From the NCBI RefSeq assembly GCF_018139145.2, contig NC_059473.1, positions 9,044,503-9,108,502 of the forward strand: a stretch of DNA of 64,000 nucleotides. Reading direction: 5' to 3'. The position numbers were made by a program, and so were the translations under genes. This document shows positions 23,166 to 36,700 of the stretch, piece after piece. The notes under the pieces were generated by a model that saw only the letters and a list, made by a program, of their open reading frames with translations, was not told the DNA's origin and searched no databases. The stretch is from Gymnogyps californianus (Eukaryota > Chordata > Aves > Accipitriformes > Cathartidae). Numbering within the stretch: the stretch's first letter is position 1; every line of letters begins with the position of its first letter.

Positions 23166-26100
23166 TAGCAAAATGAAGAAAATACATTGAGAGAAATATT
23201 AGGCAGATATTTTGGATGAATAATGCTCTTTATACTTAATGAAAGGAAATACTATTCTACCTGCATTACTTCTCTTTGGCCAGTGAATCCAAACCAGATG
23301 GGGCTCATGTAAACATCTGGCCATTTGTTCTGATCAGTCTGCTCAGAAAAATGGGATCTAATTGACAGAAGCATTGTCATTTCATTTCATCCAGGCAATT
23401 TATAAATTTCCTAAGATTAAGCTGAATCACAGATGCTCCTGCGAGTGGAAGAATAGTGTGTTTAGAAGAAAAACAAGTATGTCCAGGGAGATGTGTTGAT
23501 CCTCATTTTTGTTATTCAACTTTCCGAAATCTGCTATTGCTGCTCTTTCGAGAAGTATGAGGTAGAATGTCCCTCAGTTTTCAAGGTTTGTAGAAGTTCA
23601 GTGAAGTCCAGTGGAGTCACACTAGGCTTTATTAGGCATTAAGCTGTAAAGAAGGGACATATGGGTCCTATATCTGTTTTTCAAGTAAGCTAAGATGAGC
23701 CTTATTTTTATTGTGGGATCTTTCGGTGCCTGATTGTTCATGTAGTAGCAATTTTTAAAAAATGTCATACTATTCTAGATAGGTACCCTTCTCACTGCTC
23801 ATTTCATCGTGTTTACAAACTAAAGTTTTGTGAATATTTTATGGCTAATTTAGCTCTTTCAATACAGTTGTGAGTAAATGGCAAGAGAGACACTGCAGTA
23901 AATGAAAACAATTACTACTTTTAGTTCTGAGGCATGAAGATAATGGGAGATGTTGTTATCAAATAATCAAGTCACAACATAAAATTGCTTAGAAATACGC
24001 TAAGGAATTGGTAAAGTACCTGTTGAGAGGGCACCGTGACACTTAGGTGAGTTCTCTATATTTGAATTTGGCTTGAAGTTTTCACTTGCGGATGTTAAGC
24101 CATTTTCTATAAAGAGGATGCTAAAATGTTCTTCATGCCCTGGCACTGGTCAGCTTATAAAGTAATAAGTTAACAGCCGTAAAATGGGTATGTGGGCTGC
24201 AAAGTGGTAAATCTACCAGTTGTCTAAGGTGCTCAGCAGCAAATGGGTGTGAAACTTGCTCGAGTCTCTAAGAATAAGAGAAGCTTATTGGGATGCATAA
24301 AATGGAGAAAGAGCAGTAGAGCATTTAAAGGATACTTATTGTAATTGTCATTCACCTGGTAATAGCCTTTTTCTGAAGATAGCTACCCATAAGCTCAACG
24401 TATGATGTCCTTTTTTTATTTTCTTTTTAAAAGGATGAAAAAAACCTTGCACTTGACAGTTTGTTTACAGCCTGAGCTGATTTCCTGTCTTGTGAACTCT
24501 TAGCCTGCTGGGCTGAGAGAAATGGCTGCGGGTTTCCTTTAACACTTGACCTTATGTCCTTCCATTCATCACATCTTATTGATGGTGTCATTTTCATCCA
24601 GAAGTTATTTTCAAAGCTTCCTTTCAGCTTTTCTTCCTCTGGTTTCTGAAGGTTTTGTCCTGAATGGATTTTTCTCAACTCTGCTGCATGCTGGTTAAGG
24701 AATGAAACTTTTAAATCCAGAAGATAAGAGATGGCTGCTGTGTTGCCTCTTCTCAAAGCAATATTGAAGCACAAGAGCACTGGTGGTGGTGTGGTTTAAC
24801 AACTACTGGGAACATCTCACTGATACTTCCTAGTGCCTACCCCTTCTCTGATGATATGCCTGCCCTTCCTTAGTCCCTCTGGGTCCTAAGGTTGGCTCAG
24901 GCTAGGGTGAAGGGTTTACAGGGAGTTATGACTGTCCCAAATAATCATCACTGGGAGGAACATGGTGTATTTTTTTAAGTGTTTTCTAATAAGCTTTTAT
25001 ACCTTGCTTTTTCTTGACTGTCTTGCACCTCCACATTACATCCAAATTTACTATATATATGGTGTGTATTTCATTTGTTGGATAACTGTTCTTTGTTTTC
25101 CTGTTACCCCCCCAAATGATTTTTACCCAGCTCCTGGCTTTGCATTTATTTTTATCTGCCTGTTGAGTTCTTTATAGCCTTGGGATCTCCAGTGTCAGCC
25201 ATATCACCCCATGCCCGTATGGCTTACACCAGGGGATGTTCATGTGAGTGGTTTTGCTTGGGGTTTGTGTGTGTGTGGTGGTGTGGGTGGTTGTTTTTTC
25301 TTTTCTTTTCTCTTTTAAGAAAGAGTAGTCTCTTTCGAGATGTCTAAGATGCCTTCAGCTGAAGGGTGACATGTGGCCTTTGCAGAGCAGCTGCTGGGAT
25401 GAGCCAGCAAATCTTCTAGTGCTTGGCGTTCCCAGCCCTGACCCCAAATGTTCCCAGTGGATGCCTGGAGCCACTTCTGAGTCACTCCATGCAGAAAAGA
25501 CCCTGTACCCATCGGGGGAAATCCTGTGGCAGTTGCTACCGCAATAGGGATAGCAAAGATCAGCTAGTACTATTGAGGGATGTCATAGTGTAAAAGTCTC
25601 TTTAGTGACTTTATGGGCCATAATAGGTCAGAGGGCTGCATTTTTAGTTCCTCTCTTCTGAGCTACTAAGAAATCTGAGTAGCTTACGAAGAAAACTGTA
25701 GAATAATGCAGGCTAAGGCACAAAATCTACTTCTCTACTTGTGTTGCTATGATGGCAGCTTTAAAAAAATTAAAAAAGCTGTATCTGTATTCTTCTCATG
25801 TCAAAACAAAACCATCCTCTCTTCCCCCCAACTGCAACACCAAAAATACCTTCAGTAGAATTTTAACGCAGAATTTAACAGGATTGAATTGGGGGAGAAT
25901 TAGGCTATCAAGCAAACTGACAGATGGCTTTTCTTCTACAAAGAAAGCAGTTAAGTACAGAATATTGTGCCAGCCTCTAGCTATTGAAATATCATCGATT
26001 GGATTTCCCTCCCTTTCCTTCTCTACCTCCTGTCTTTCCCACCCAGGCTGCCGGGTTAATTCCCTGGATACACACATCCTGGGCCACTGCCTTCAAAGTC

Positions 26101-27320
26101 AAAGAAGCTGGTTGGTGCCAGCTGGGGTTCAGTGCCCAGATGTGTAGGGACAAGTATGGCTTTTTGATTCATGACCTGGTAGAGATTTCATACCTGCTGC
26201 AGTACCCTGGTCTGTGGGAGGGTATCTTTCTGCCAGCTCGCTGCTATACAGCCAGCAGCGTCTGCTGCAGTTGCCCCATGCAACGTTTGAAACCAGTCCA
26301 GCGCTCAGTGCACCTTGCCCTGTTCTTGTCTCACGGGTGTACTACTGTCACAGTCTCCTCCTGCTCCACCTTCCATCTTCTCCGCTTTCTGCCATCAGCT
26401 GCTCTTTTTTCCTATCCCTCATAATCACTTTCTTATTCTCTTATTCCAATCAAGGGACTTTATTTATAAAGCTGAGAAGAGCAAGAACAAATTGGGAAGA
26501 GATGAGTATGAGAATGAAGACTCAACAATGTTTTCTCGATCAGGATTGAGAGGCATCATTGGAAATACAAGAAAGACCATTAGTTAGACTATGTATTCTT
26601 TTCATACAACTTTGTCTCTATTGTGCTGAGATGAGTCAGTGCAAAAAACCACAGGTTCTTTCTGCCCTCTAAAAAGACTCAATGAAGCCAAGTTCCTTAA
26701 GGAAGCTTGGAAGTAAAGGTGCTTTTTGCTTTATCTATTTATTTCTCATCTTCCACAAGCTTATGTGGAGCAGAGGTGCAGATTTCTGCAGTGGTGGGTG
26801 CTTGATCAAATAAAAACACTACAATCCAGTCTCCTTTTGATGAGCAAAATAAATGGATTTCTCTGTTCAGCCAGCATCATGTTGCATTTTTGAGGGCTTG
26901 GTAAACAGCATTGCCAAGTCTCATGTCTTAAAATTGTTGGAAACTAGAATATTGCTCTTAGAAGTGAGAGTGAAATATGTGGTTTAGATTTGTGCGTCAT
27001 CCAAGTGTTTCATGGGCAGCTGAATTCATTCTTGCTTGTAGACTGCAATGTTTTAAATTTGTTTTCAGAATTTTATTTAAGTTATTCGCGGTCGAGTACC
27101 AAAGTGTTTCTTTATCAGTGCTGTGCTTCGTGTAAGCTTCCAAGAGAGAATATCTCCTTAGCTTTTAGCTCTTCCGATCAGAAACGTGACCTGCTGTTCA
27201 CATTTTCCAAGATGTAAACCCCTAGTTTTTAGCACTTTTCCTAGGAATCTATTCAAATGGGCTCCCTTAGCAGTGGTTTGAGGAAATGGACAATTCCAGG
27301 TAGGGGGTGTCGTGGCAAGC
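23166..27320. other. anonymous non-coding stretch, no gene seen
   Basis: It holds a hydrophilic minus-strand open frame at 24,427-24,795 (discussed as a finding), a GT- and TTTTC-rich simple patch at 25,264-25,318, and a GC-richer patch at about 26.03-26.42 kb with overlapping plus-strand frames of no recognisable domain. No RNA gene or further transposon is recognised before the LTR at 27,321. Confidence 0.55.
25264..25318. repeat. GT-rich then TTTTC-rich simple sequence
   Basis: Alternating GT with GGTG variants passes into TTTTC units. It is low-complexity sequence without gene features. Confidence 0.7.
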
Positions 27321-27448
27321 TGTGGTGGTTTAAGCCCAGCTGGCAACTAGGCACCACACAGCTGCTTGCTCACTCCTCTCCTCCCCGTTGGGATGGGGAG
27401 GAGAATCGGAAGAAAAAGGTAAAACCTCGTGGGTTGAGATAAGGACGG

Positions 27449-27454
27449 TTTAAT
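27449..27454 (-). terminator. LTR polyadenylation hexamer (ATTAAA)
   Basis: The minus strand reads CCTATTAAACCG in the position typical for this LTR family. ATTAAA is the commonest natural variant of AATAAA. Confidence 0.6.
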
Positions 27455-27599
27455 AGGACAACACATGGAGAGAAGAAGTAATAATAACAATAACACTAAT
27501 AAAAGAATGTATGAAGCGAGTGATACGCAATGCAATGGCTCACCACCCGGAACCTGATGCTCAGCTCGTTTACAAGCTGTGATCCCTCCTTTCCCCCCG

Positions 27600-27622
27600 C
27601 CCCCCCCCCCCCCCCCCCCCCC
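27600..27622. repeat. 23-base poly-C run inside the LTR
   Basis: An uninterrupted run of 23 C (G on the LTR sense strand) is preceded by C6 and one G. It lies just downstream of the LTR TATA box. It probably grew by slippage from a short G-rich run in the LTR. The length is unreliable in any assembly. Confidence 0.85.
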
Positions 27623-27743
27623 ACCAGCTCCCCCAGCTATATACTGAGCATGATGTCATATGGTATCGAATATCCCCTTGGCTAGTTGTGCCCCCTCCCA
27701 GCTTCTGGTGAAAATTAACGCTATCCTAGCTGAACCCAGGACA

Positions 27744-30700
27744 TAACTATTAGCTGGTGTCTGTCTCTACTATTAAAAGAAAACAAAGGAGAGAGAATGA
27801 GAGCTGCTAAGGCTTGACCTTGTGTTGACAGACCCCTGGTGAGTGACTATTTCAAAGTTGAATGTCACAGCCAATCCATTCCAGTTTCTTCAGAGGAAAA
27901 GACATGAGGGAGCTGCCTCACAAAGAACACAGTCTTATTTGCAGGGTTGGGGGAAGGTGTAAATGGCCCAGAGAACTTGTGAGTCAGTCCCTTGGGTGCT
28001 GTTTTGAAGGCTGCAAATAAAGATAGCTTCAGAAAAGTCAGTGTTTGCCAGGAAGTTGGTGAGAAAGCTCAGGTACATGCAGAGAAGCAAACACTTTCAA
28101 GTGGAGGTCAAAACTTGAACCTGGCTTTTGGTTTAGTTAATTTTTTTGTTCTGCTTGTTTCAGCAGCCCACGTAGCCATTATTCCCCAAGTAGAAGATGT
28201 ATTTGAAGCCTGGAAGTAAATGATGCATGTCAATGATGGCAGATACTGTGATTATCATGATTGTAGGTAAAGCCTGGTGCCCAATGAAATCAGTGGGCTC
28301 CCTTGGACTTCAGTGAACTCTGCTTCATGGAGGCAGAAGGGAATACATCTTCATGCCTCTGATTTGACTCAAGAAGTCTTATACTTTAAATCACTAGCTA
28401 TACTTCTGTGCACAGGCCTGTATTTATAAGTGCCCTTTCCCATAATAGCTTATATTTTTATATCCTTCTGTGCCAGTGCAAAATTGGAGTGAAAAGAAAG
28501 GTTTAGGTTGAAAGCGATTGCACAGATATATAGTATTGCACATTAGATTCTTTCAAACCACTGGAGCTTTCTGAATTTTTTTCCCTCAGCATTTGTCCTC
28601 TGGATGTTTTTTTCCCCCTCACTGAGTGTTTTGTGGTGTTTTGGTTTTTTTTTTTTTTCCCCACCTTCCTCAAAACACTTTTACTTTTTATCAGATTCCT
28701 TTAGCATTTCATTAGGTACTCTTTTGTCCTTGCTTAGATCTGGAAGACATGACCATAATCAGAATTTGCACTGGGAATAGAGGCAGGGAATAGCTGTTTT
28801 AAGTGGATATTTTTGTTTTCTGTACCAAAGTCCCTTCTTCCCCATATGACCTGACATGAGCTTGAATGTTAGCAGTCAAAATTATATGAACCAATGTGTG
28901 TCTAATCTGAAATAGAGAAATCTCATACTCTTTTTTTTTTTCCTCCCTTTCCAGGGCCGATAATCTAGTTCTAGATTGCATTTATTTAAAAAGACTTTTT
29001 AATTTTATTTTTTCCTTCTTTAATCTTAAAAATAAACTACTTTCAGGAAAGCAAACAGACTAGGTGAAGCTTGTATGATTTGGTAATTTATCAAGTGTGG
29101 CTGCCAGGCAATGGGACCCAAGACTTTTGTCAGCTGCTTTGAAAAATGTATGTTTGCTTTCATAATGGAGCTGGAGTGTAGGCGAGTGCATGAGGTAGGG
29201 AGCTAGCTTATCTCTTTACACAGAAAATGTTCTTAAGAAAACATGCTGATATGTGCACAATCATAATTAGCAATTATAGCAATTTCTGAAAAGGGGGGGG
29301 GGGGGGGTCAAATGTAACTGGAAGGACTGCAATTTTTTTCCTCTCCTGTAGAAAGCAATACCTCAGACCTAAGCTAGTAAGGAGAACAAGAGAAAATTAG
29401 CCAAACAGGAATATGAAGTGAGTTGAGGCAACAGCTTTTGTTTAGCACCCTAAATTATTTTCAGTTCTAGCATGAAAAATGCTAGACCTTGGTCCATTGC
29501 TAATATAAATTGATTTAGCTCCTGTTCTGACCTTCTCTGTGGGCTAGGTCAAATTTTTACCACAGGAGAATCTGACCTAATGTAAAAAGCTTGTGTTAGT
29601 ATGACATTAGGAGCTCTTGTGGCAGTTGTCAAACTTAATTCAGCAAAATGCAATGTGGATTTGTGGTGGAGGATAATGTGGAAGTGGTGGAGGACACTGC
29701 AAACTTGTCATTCAAGCTATTGCAAGAAGTAAAGCTATTTTCTGAAAATGCAAGTTCTCAGACTGAAAGTTGACATAGCAGGGTATGTACAGCTCTGGGA
29801 AGGTCTGTGCTGGGCATTGGTAGAACAGCTCCTAAATATCACCTTAACAGGATAACACAATGTACTGTTATTGCACCTGCACAGATTATTAATGCTCTTC
29901 TTGCTGCTATTTCTTCCCTCTAATTCATATCCCATCTTACATGGGGGTCTTATTTTGCAAATAGTTGTTTGTGGTGAAACTGCAAGTAAGTAGCTCTCTT
30001 CTACACTACACTGCAGAAATTGGGGCAAATAACAGTGTTTGAGTCTTTCCTGAATTTAGCATTTACAGACATTGCTCTGCTCTCTGTATACTTTTTGAAG
30101 TTTTGTAACAAGACACATCATCTCTGCCCATTCCTGTCCCACTCAGTTGATGCTCCTTAGTGAAGGAGCACACTCTGCGGTGCAAAGCCGCAGCCTTTTT
30201 CTGCAAACTACTTTAAACTTGCCTGTATATGAGAGCCTATGATACTCATACAGGGTTTTTTTGGTTAGGAAACCTGTGTGGGAGGGGGTGAGGGGAGTGT
30301 AGATTTTTGTTGTGGCAGATATGTTGTCTAGAAAAACTTCCTGTTGAATATAAACACTTAATTTCTCTGGGTAAGTATCTTCAGAAGAATCTTGAATCTC
30401 AAAATATAGTAATAAGGATAGGTAGCATTATTGATGAAAACTATTTTTTGTCTATTCATTTCAATTTTAGATTGTACTGTAAAACTTTTGACAAACAGAA
30501 GGTAGAACAGAGGTGTCAAAAAAAAGCTGAACATTCTCTTCAATACAAGTCTGCATCTGCTCCATTTCACTTTTTTATTTCGGTGTAAATATAGATCAGG
30601 CATTTTGTCTGTCTAGCCCTTAAGTGAGACCTCCTTAAACTTATTCATGCAACAAATATTCCTTTTATTTGAAAGCAAATGATAGACAAAGTTCATCTTT

Positions 30701-32866
30701 ATAGCATTCAAATTTCCATTTATGGTTCTTTAGCAAGATTGAAGCTACAGGTCATTATGACACAGCATGCAAATACTGTATTATTCTTACTGAAGTTAAG
30801 GAGATGTGAAATGTTTTTGACATTTTCCAGAATAGCTGCGGTTATGCTGTCTGAAAGATCAAATCTGGATGGGAGCTGTAGTGCCATAAGATGAGTAGGA
30901 AGAAGTAAAATCACAAAGATTTTTATGTTGTGGGGTTTTAATGATTTACAGAAACTTTGATGTCTAATACGCCAATTTGGGAGTAGATACCCATTTTTCC
31001 AATCCCGAACAACACCTTTCTAGCTAATTGTGGAATTACTCAGCATTATCTACCAGTATAGATCGTTATAGACCAAAAATCTGGTACCCTAGCTTTATGT
31101 CAGCTCAGGTACAGCTTGTGCTTGCAAGATGCATTGCTTTTATTTTGGAAGGCAAGCTCTTGAGACAAAGCAAGTCTTCAGTGACCTTTGACTGTACTGA
31201 TTAATGCAACCTCTGTAATCTGCTGTACTACGGGAAGGTGGGGTGAGATTTTTTTTTTATTGCTCGTCATTGACTCTAAGCTCAACACACAAAAGAAACC
31301 AGCTAACTGATTTGCTATAGAAATAACTGGTATATTAACATTTGCCTTCAGCTGTGATTTGCTGTTGGTTATTTAGTTAGGCTATGGGTTGTCTGTCTCA
31401 AGAAAATATTTATTACCATGTGTTTGTTTATGTGTGTAGGACAGTCACCTCCCCTTCTTTCTCCCACACTACAGCATCAGTATTCAGAGCTCAGCATTGC
31501 AAGATCGGAAATTCAGAGTTGAAAGTAAATTCCCTGCAAACATGGCTGTGCCCTTACCAGGGGTGTTGCTGTATGCCACGTGAGCTTTGCCAGACTTTGC
31601 CATGTTGTTGTGAGTGCTGGTATCCCCCAGAAGTGCGGCAAGCAGTGGCAGCAGCATGTGCCTCTGTATGGTGCTACTGATCATGCTCGTAGCTGGATGC
31701 TGCATGATATTGCCTCGTGCTGTGTGATCAAAGTTGCTGAAACAGACTGGGCGGGGGTATTACTGTATTTTCAATCTACAGTCTACCACCTGCACACCCA
31801 GGCACTTTGCTTCCTTTAAAAATACAGGTATTGAAAAAGTCTTAGTTATTCCTCACATAACTAGTAATAAAGCCAAGAGAGTCACTGGGAGTTGGGGAGG
31901 AAGTAGACCATGAAGTACTCCTAATGGAAGATAGGTGAGAGATTAGAGGTAGCAGAGCTATGGGAGGAAAGGGGGCTTTGCATAAACTTCCTTTGTCTTA
32001 GCTTTGCTGCTGAGTTGCAGGCAATTTAAGAAATACGCTGCAAGCTTCGCATAGTAAAATGTGATAACTGTGGGTACAGTGACTAAGACATGAATTCCTG
32101 TTTGGGGCACACGTGCCCTTTATGTGAAAGTAAAGCGTTGCTTTGTGCAAATAATAAATTTGTAGAATGTTACGTAAAAGGCAGCTTTATAATACTTAGC
32201 ATTATTTCCGTCAGTAGGTCTCAATGTACTTTGCAGAGGAGAGGTAGACCAACTCTTTTCTTCCCCACACACCTAGTTTTTGGAAACAGAGCAATGGTGT
32301 CATATCAGTAACTTGCAAAAGATGTCACGACCCAGGAGCTACTCTGTGCATGTTGGACCCCGGGGCAGGGCTCTGTCCTTCTCCTGTCCACACAGATCTA
32401 CATGTAGAAACATACACTATGTATGACAGCTTCAGATACTTTACATAAAAACAGACACTGGGGGGTTTTTCTCTTTACCCTTTTGCATGGCTAGAACCCT
32501 CTACTGATAGAGCAAGAGGAATGAAAATTTGGGCACTAGTATGAGTGAACAAATAGTACGTGGAGATATGCTTTGAGATTGTCAAAGCAAGATACAATCA
32601 TTGCTTTGACAGTTTTGTCGTATCAATGGGACCTTAGCCTGGATACTAAGACCATTGTGTTTTATTGTGATACGACATTTGAAGTTGGAACTGCTCACGG
32701 CTAAAATATTCCCATCCTCTCGAGCCCACTGAGGCTTTCGTCATCTAATTGTTCATTGTGTCTGGAAAATTCAGGCAGGTCCCCAAAGGTGCCTCTGCTC
32801 TCCCAGGTACACATGGCAATCCTGCAGGTAGAAGGAAGGCAGAAAGCTGTGCATGCCTAAGTACTC
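27744..32866. other. anonymous non-coding stretch, no gene seen
   Basis: It holds T14 at 28,645-28,658, T11 at 28,931-28,941 and a G15 run at 29,293-29,307. A GC-richer patch at about 31.53-31.76 kb carries overlapping frames on both strands and no recognisable domain. No exon, RNA gene or transposon is recognised. Confidence 0.55.
29293..29307 (+). repeat. 15-base poly-G run
   Basis: An uninterrupted run of 15 G in AT-rich flanks. It is a G-quadruplex or slippage-prone tract of unreliable length. Confidence 0.8.
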
Positions 32867-32893
32867 TTTTTTTTTTTTTTTTTTTTTTTTTTT
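32867..32893. repeat. 27-base poly-T run
   Basis: An uninterrupted run of 27 T followed by GGTGTGTGTGAGCGTG. No reversed polyadenylation signal follows, so it is a simple repeat rather than a clear retrocopy tail. Confidence 0.85.
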
Positions 32894-33660
32894 GGTGTGT
32901 GTGAGCGTGCTGACGAGCACAGGGAGAGATGCGTGCCAGGGATACAGGGCAGAGAGGAGCGGGATGGATGAAGTGAAAGCTCTTAAGATGAGCATTGCCA
33001 TGGAAACCACTGCCTTTCCTCTGTGTGTGCAGAGGTATGTTGGATGCTTACCTCTTGGGAAGTCAAGCTCATATCTCGAATCTGTGATGCAAAGTGCCTC
33101 AGAGGTCCCTGGGGCTGCGCCTGCAGGAAGTCAGCACTACCTGGATCGGGCTACTGCCATCTCAGCAGCTGAGGAGCTGGCCTGCGGTTTGGTAGTCTAA
33201 CCAATGTCTGCCCCAGCTCTCATGGTTTGTTGTGAGAGGGAGCAAGTGTGGTGCCTTGTCAGGCCTGCTCTGATCCCTACCTGAACGCGTGACCGAGCCT
33301 CGTGGGACAGGGAATCTGTATCCTGTTCTCAACCCTGGACCCAAGTCCCCTTTTGTGCCTTGATTTATCCATCTCTAAAATAGTATAGATCTCTTTTTTA
33401 CAAGTACAAAAAGATCAGGCCAACAACATTTGTGATCCAAACTGATAAGAAACCTTCCATAAAAAGCCCTTTAAGTTAACTAAAGAATGGGCACAACACC
33501 TTAAGTTGCTACATATGCTGAAGAGGCATCTGGTATCTCCTTCTGTGCCCCTGCAGTTAAGGAGGGTTTGCATGGCAGGATTCCTCCTCATAATCCAAGT
33601 GCTAGCTTATTTGCCAAAGAAATCTTAAAATTCTGATCTTCTATGCAGATGTTTTAATTC
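32894..33660. other. GC-richer anonymous stretch, no gene seen
   Basis: The first 450 bases are richer in GC than the surroundings. An RFX-like ATTGCCATGGAAAC lies at 32,994-33,007. A plus-strand frame (32,853-33,200) begins inside the poly-T run and is not credible as coding. Confidence 0.5.
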
Positions 33661-33722
33661 TTTTTTTTTTTTTTTTTTTGTCTTGCAATGCCAGGACACA
33701 GGACACATGGGGGGGGGGGGGG
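33661..33722. repeat. 19-base poly-T and 14-base poly-G runs close together
   Basis: T19 at 33,661-33,679 is followed 29 bases later by G14 at 33,709-33,722. Two long homopolymers this close make the local assembly doubtful. Confidence 0.8.
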
Positions 33723-36700
33723 TGGGGTGTAAGAAGGCACTGGAAGCTGAGGTAAGGAGCCTCTGGGTGGATTGCCAGTCATAAACATCCCTCCTGGAGA
33801 TGTCTGGACCTTGTGACAGGGCAAATCAGTGTGGCATAAAGCTGGGCAGAGAGGACCTGTGCCCGCCTCAGAGGGGCAAGGAAGAGTCAGGGACTTGAGT
33901 TCACGTTGTGTGTCCCACAGGATGCATACACTGAAGTGTAAGTGATTAAAATTATACCTATAGCTCTTCGGTCAGATTTCCAGGTCCTGTTTTGTTAATT
34001 TTGCAGGTGCTGGAAGGTGATCTGTATTTATGAACTGATGTTTGTACCTGCATCATGATGCATGTAAATGTACCTGAAAAGTGTCTCAATTTTTCTGGGT
34101 TTCATTTGTTCTACCTACACAGTACTATGTTATCTCTGTATTTTGCTCTCCTGAATTTGTCTTTGAATCTTTAAATGATTGATCATTTTTTCTTGTTGAG
34201 GTTCAAGTCTTGTTCGTTCTTCTTCTGTTAAAGAAAATATCAAAGTGACCAAATCAATGTTTCTGTCTACAAAGCTGGAATAGCGCTTGCACCTTTCTAA
34301 TGTTGTGTGGCATGCCTCCTTTGTTTTAACCTGATGCAGGTTTAAAAAAAAAAAATCAGACTGAAAACATGATTAAGTGTTGTGATCATATTTTACTTTC
34401 TATGTTTACCGACACTTCAGAGTTCCCCGTTTTAAAGACTTATATTCTATAGAGAAAATGAAAGCTGGGAGTCTGAGGGAAGAATTGGACTCCAAGAGCT
34501 GGAATTTCAGGAGAAACTTTGGTTCTTGGATGCAGAATGTGTTAGTGTACTGGATCTACAAAACTTTACAACTTCTACAGAGAATCCCTCCTTTTGGAAG
34601 GTATTTCTTGGACTCTGCTCCCTGTGTTTATGAAATGGAGATGTGGTGCCTTTCTTTCATCACACTAGAGGCAGTCAGCCTCTTGGAAGGATAACGAAAG
34701 GTTGTTTGTAATTACTGTTTGCTTCATGCTAATACTGCTTTCAGATGTTGCTAATGATACAGCAATAGTTTTGAACCATCCTTTTGGTTTTTTTGTGACC
34801 CTTGTGTGCTTCCTTATTGCCTTCTGGTGTTAGTTTATTACATTTAAAGATACAGGGAAAACAAGAGACCAGAAACCATTGATTTTAAAGACTCGGATTC
34901 CTCTGGGAACAGAGCGGAGCAGTTTGGTGACTGACATTTACAATAAGCCCCAATACGCAAGTCTTAAAGTTCTCCCAGCTCAGAGTAGGTGTAAATGAGG
35001 GAGGCGTGACAACTGTGAGATAATTTAGTCTGTTGGCACCCTTCTGTGATCGACGTAAAAACTGTTATGAAATATTCTAGTTGAATTTATATTAAAAAGT
35101 GGGGCTGTGGATGTAAATTTGGAGAGTCTGTGTGCAGAAATTTAGGACCCATGTATTCCTTTAATAGGCATCATACTACTTAGGGGTTGCCCTTGGGAAT
35201 ACTCTGGAAAAGTAATAATTGCTCACTGTTTCTGTATAATAAAGGATGTTTAATCTCCTTTATACACTGTATATTACATCATTGTAGAAAATCTTTCAGA
35301 AAGCTAGTATTTTAGATGGATTCATAGTAGTGAGGGTACAAAACCGTAATTAGCATGTGTTGACTTAATTGTTCTGGAGTATGATAGGGGTTCAGATGGG
35401 AACTTCAGTCGTTGCTGCTTGAAACGAGGTTAGATAATTGTTTTTTCTGGAAAAGTACAAAGCTTGCAAGATTGGATATTTAACATGAAGATTTTCATTG
35501 TCTGGGGAGATAAGGTTATTATGTAAAAGTGAATCTGCCGAGGAGAATAAAGCAGCTAGTGTGCTACCATTCTGAAATGCAGAGATGTTTTTTAATAGAG
35601 GAAGCAGAAAACAACTAGGTTTTATCAGGGTGGAGGTTGCTGAGAGTTGTAGACGATGGCAGAGGCAGTTTTATTGTGTTCCAGCTTAATGATGCAGTGC
35701 AGGAAAGTTAGTGCTGAATCAGAGCTACTCTGTAATCGTTCATCAAGGTCAGGAGAAGAGTGTTCTCTGCAGTGGGAACATGCTGTGCTCGAGCTCCAGG
35801 GGGGATGTTACCGGCCAATATATGAGTGTTCTTCCAGGATGATGCTGCGTAAGAAACGGGAAGAAGGGATAAACAGTTTGCCGCTCTTGGGGCTTGGGTT
35901 CCTGCTGAAAGGGGTTTGAAAGACACCATTTCATTGCACGAACGTCTGTCTTCCCAGTGCAACTTGTTTACTTTAGCACACTGACAAATACATCTCAATA
36001 AAGATGCTGAAGCAATATGTAGGTTATTCCCTTTTCCTAAGAATCCCAGACAGTGTGTAATTTTGAGGAAGCACCTTAGTTCTCAATAAATTCCATGAAT
36101 TGGAAATCTAGACACATAAAAACCCTGGGCTGTGGCATCACACCTGCCCTGCTGCAGGCCCTTGGTGGTATTTGTCATAATTAAGGAGAAAAAAAAAAGG
36201 AATGCAAATGATGTAAGTTCAAGTGTAGTAGCAATAGCTAAGAAAACTACACTGGGACAAATTTTACACGGAGGAAAAACAAATGGCCAAAACATTACTG
36301 TACTATTAGAAGTAACAAAGAGAAGCGTTGAGGCTGGTACTTTAAAGTCTTTAGAGTAGGGGTCTAGAAAAAGGAAACCATGCTGGCTCTGACAATAAAT
36401 TGTTCTGTGACCTTGAGTGAGTGTCAGTGAACACAAAAAAAAAATTGCAAAGACATTTGGATCACTCAGATTTTCAAAGAGATTGGATGGTTATACCTGG
36501 CCTTAGAGATTCCCACTGATCTCTCATCAAAGGAAAAATGGGGGATTTAGCACTCCTGTATTTTGAGGAAAAGTAACTAGTAAAATAATGCTAGAGCTTG
36601 GCTCTGTGGAGACTTGCCTATGGGGAGTGACAAGATCCACCAAGTAAATGACATGGGAAGTTAAGAGGCTAATGACTTGCTGCCATTTGCAGGAGTGAGT

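Larger units (their letters stand above)
27321..27743 (-). mobile_element. solo ERVL-type LTR, internally deleted
   Basis: The plus strand starts tgtggtggtttaagcccagc and ends gctgaacccaggaca. Sense is minus: TGTCCTGGGTTCAGCTAGG at the start, a TATA box (GTATATAG, 27,637-27,644), a polyadenylation signal ATTAAA (27,449-27,454), and the end TTAAACCACCACA. This is the ERVL LTR family common in neoavian birds. Against the full-length form I remember, most of the U3 after GTTAATTTTC is missing, so the copy is only 423 bp. A CRE-like TGACATCA (27,651-27,658) just upstream of TATA looks like a decayed TGACGTCA. The 5-bp flanks (CAAGC and TAACT) do not match, so the duplication is eroded or the end is misplaced. 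No proviral genes are present. Confidence 0.9.

Noticed and set aside
31530..31760. GC-richer patches (31.5, 33.0-33.4, 51.4 kb) as CpG islands or promoters
   Set aside because: CpG dinucleotides remain sparse, and no TATA box, exon or start-site features accompany them.
32867..32893. Poly-T runs (12,632; 32,867; 33,661) as tails of minus-strand retrocopies
   Set aside because: No reversed AATAAA or ATTAAA lies within 30 bases inside any of them, and no gene-like sequence or target duplication follows.
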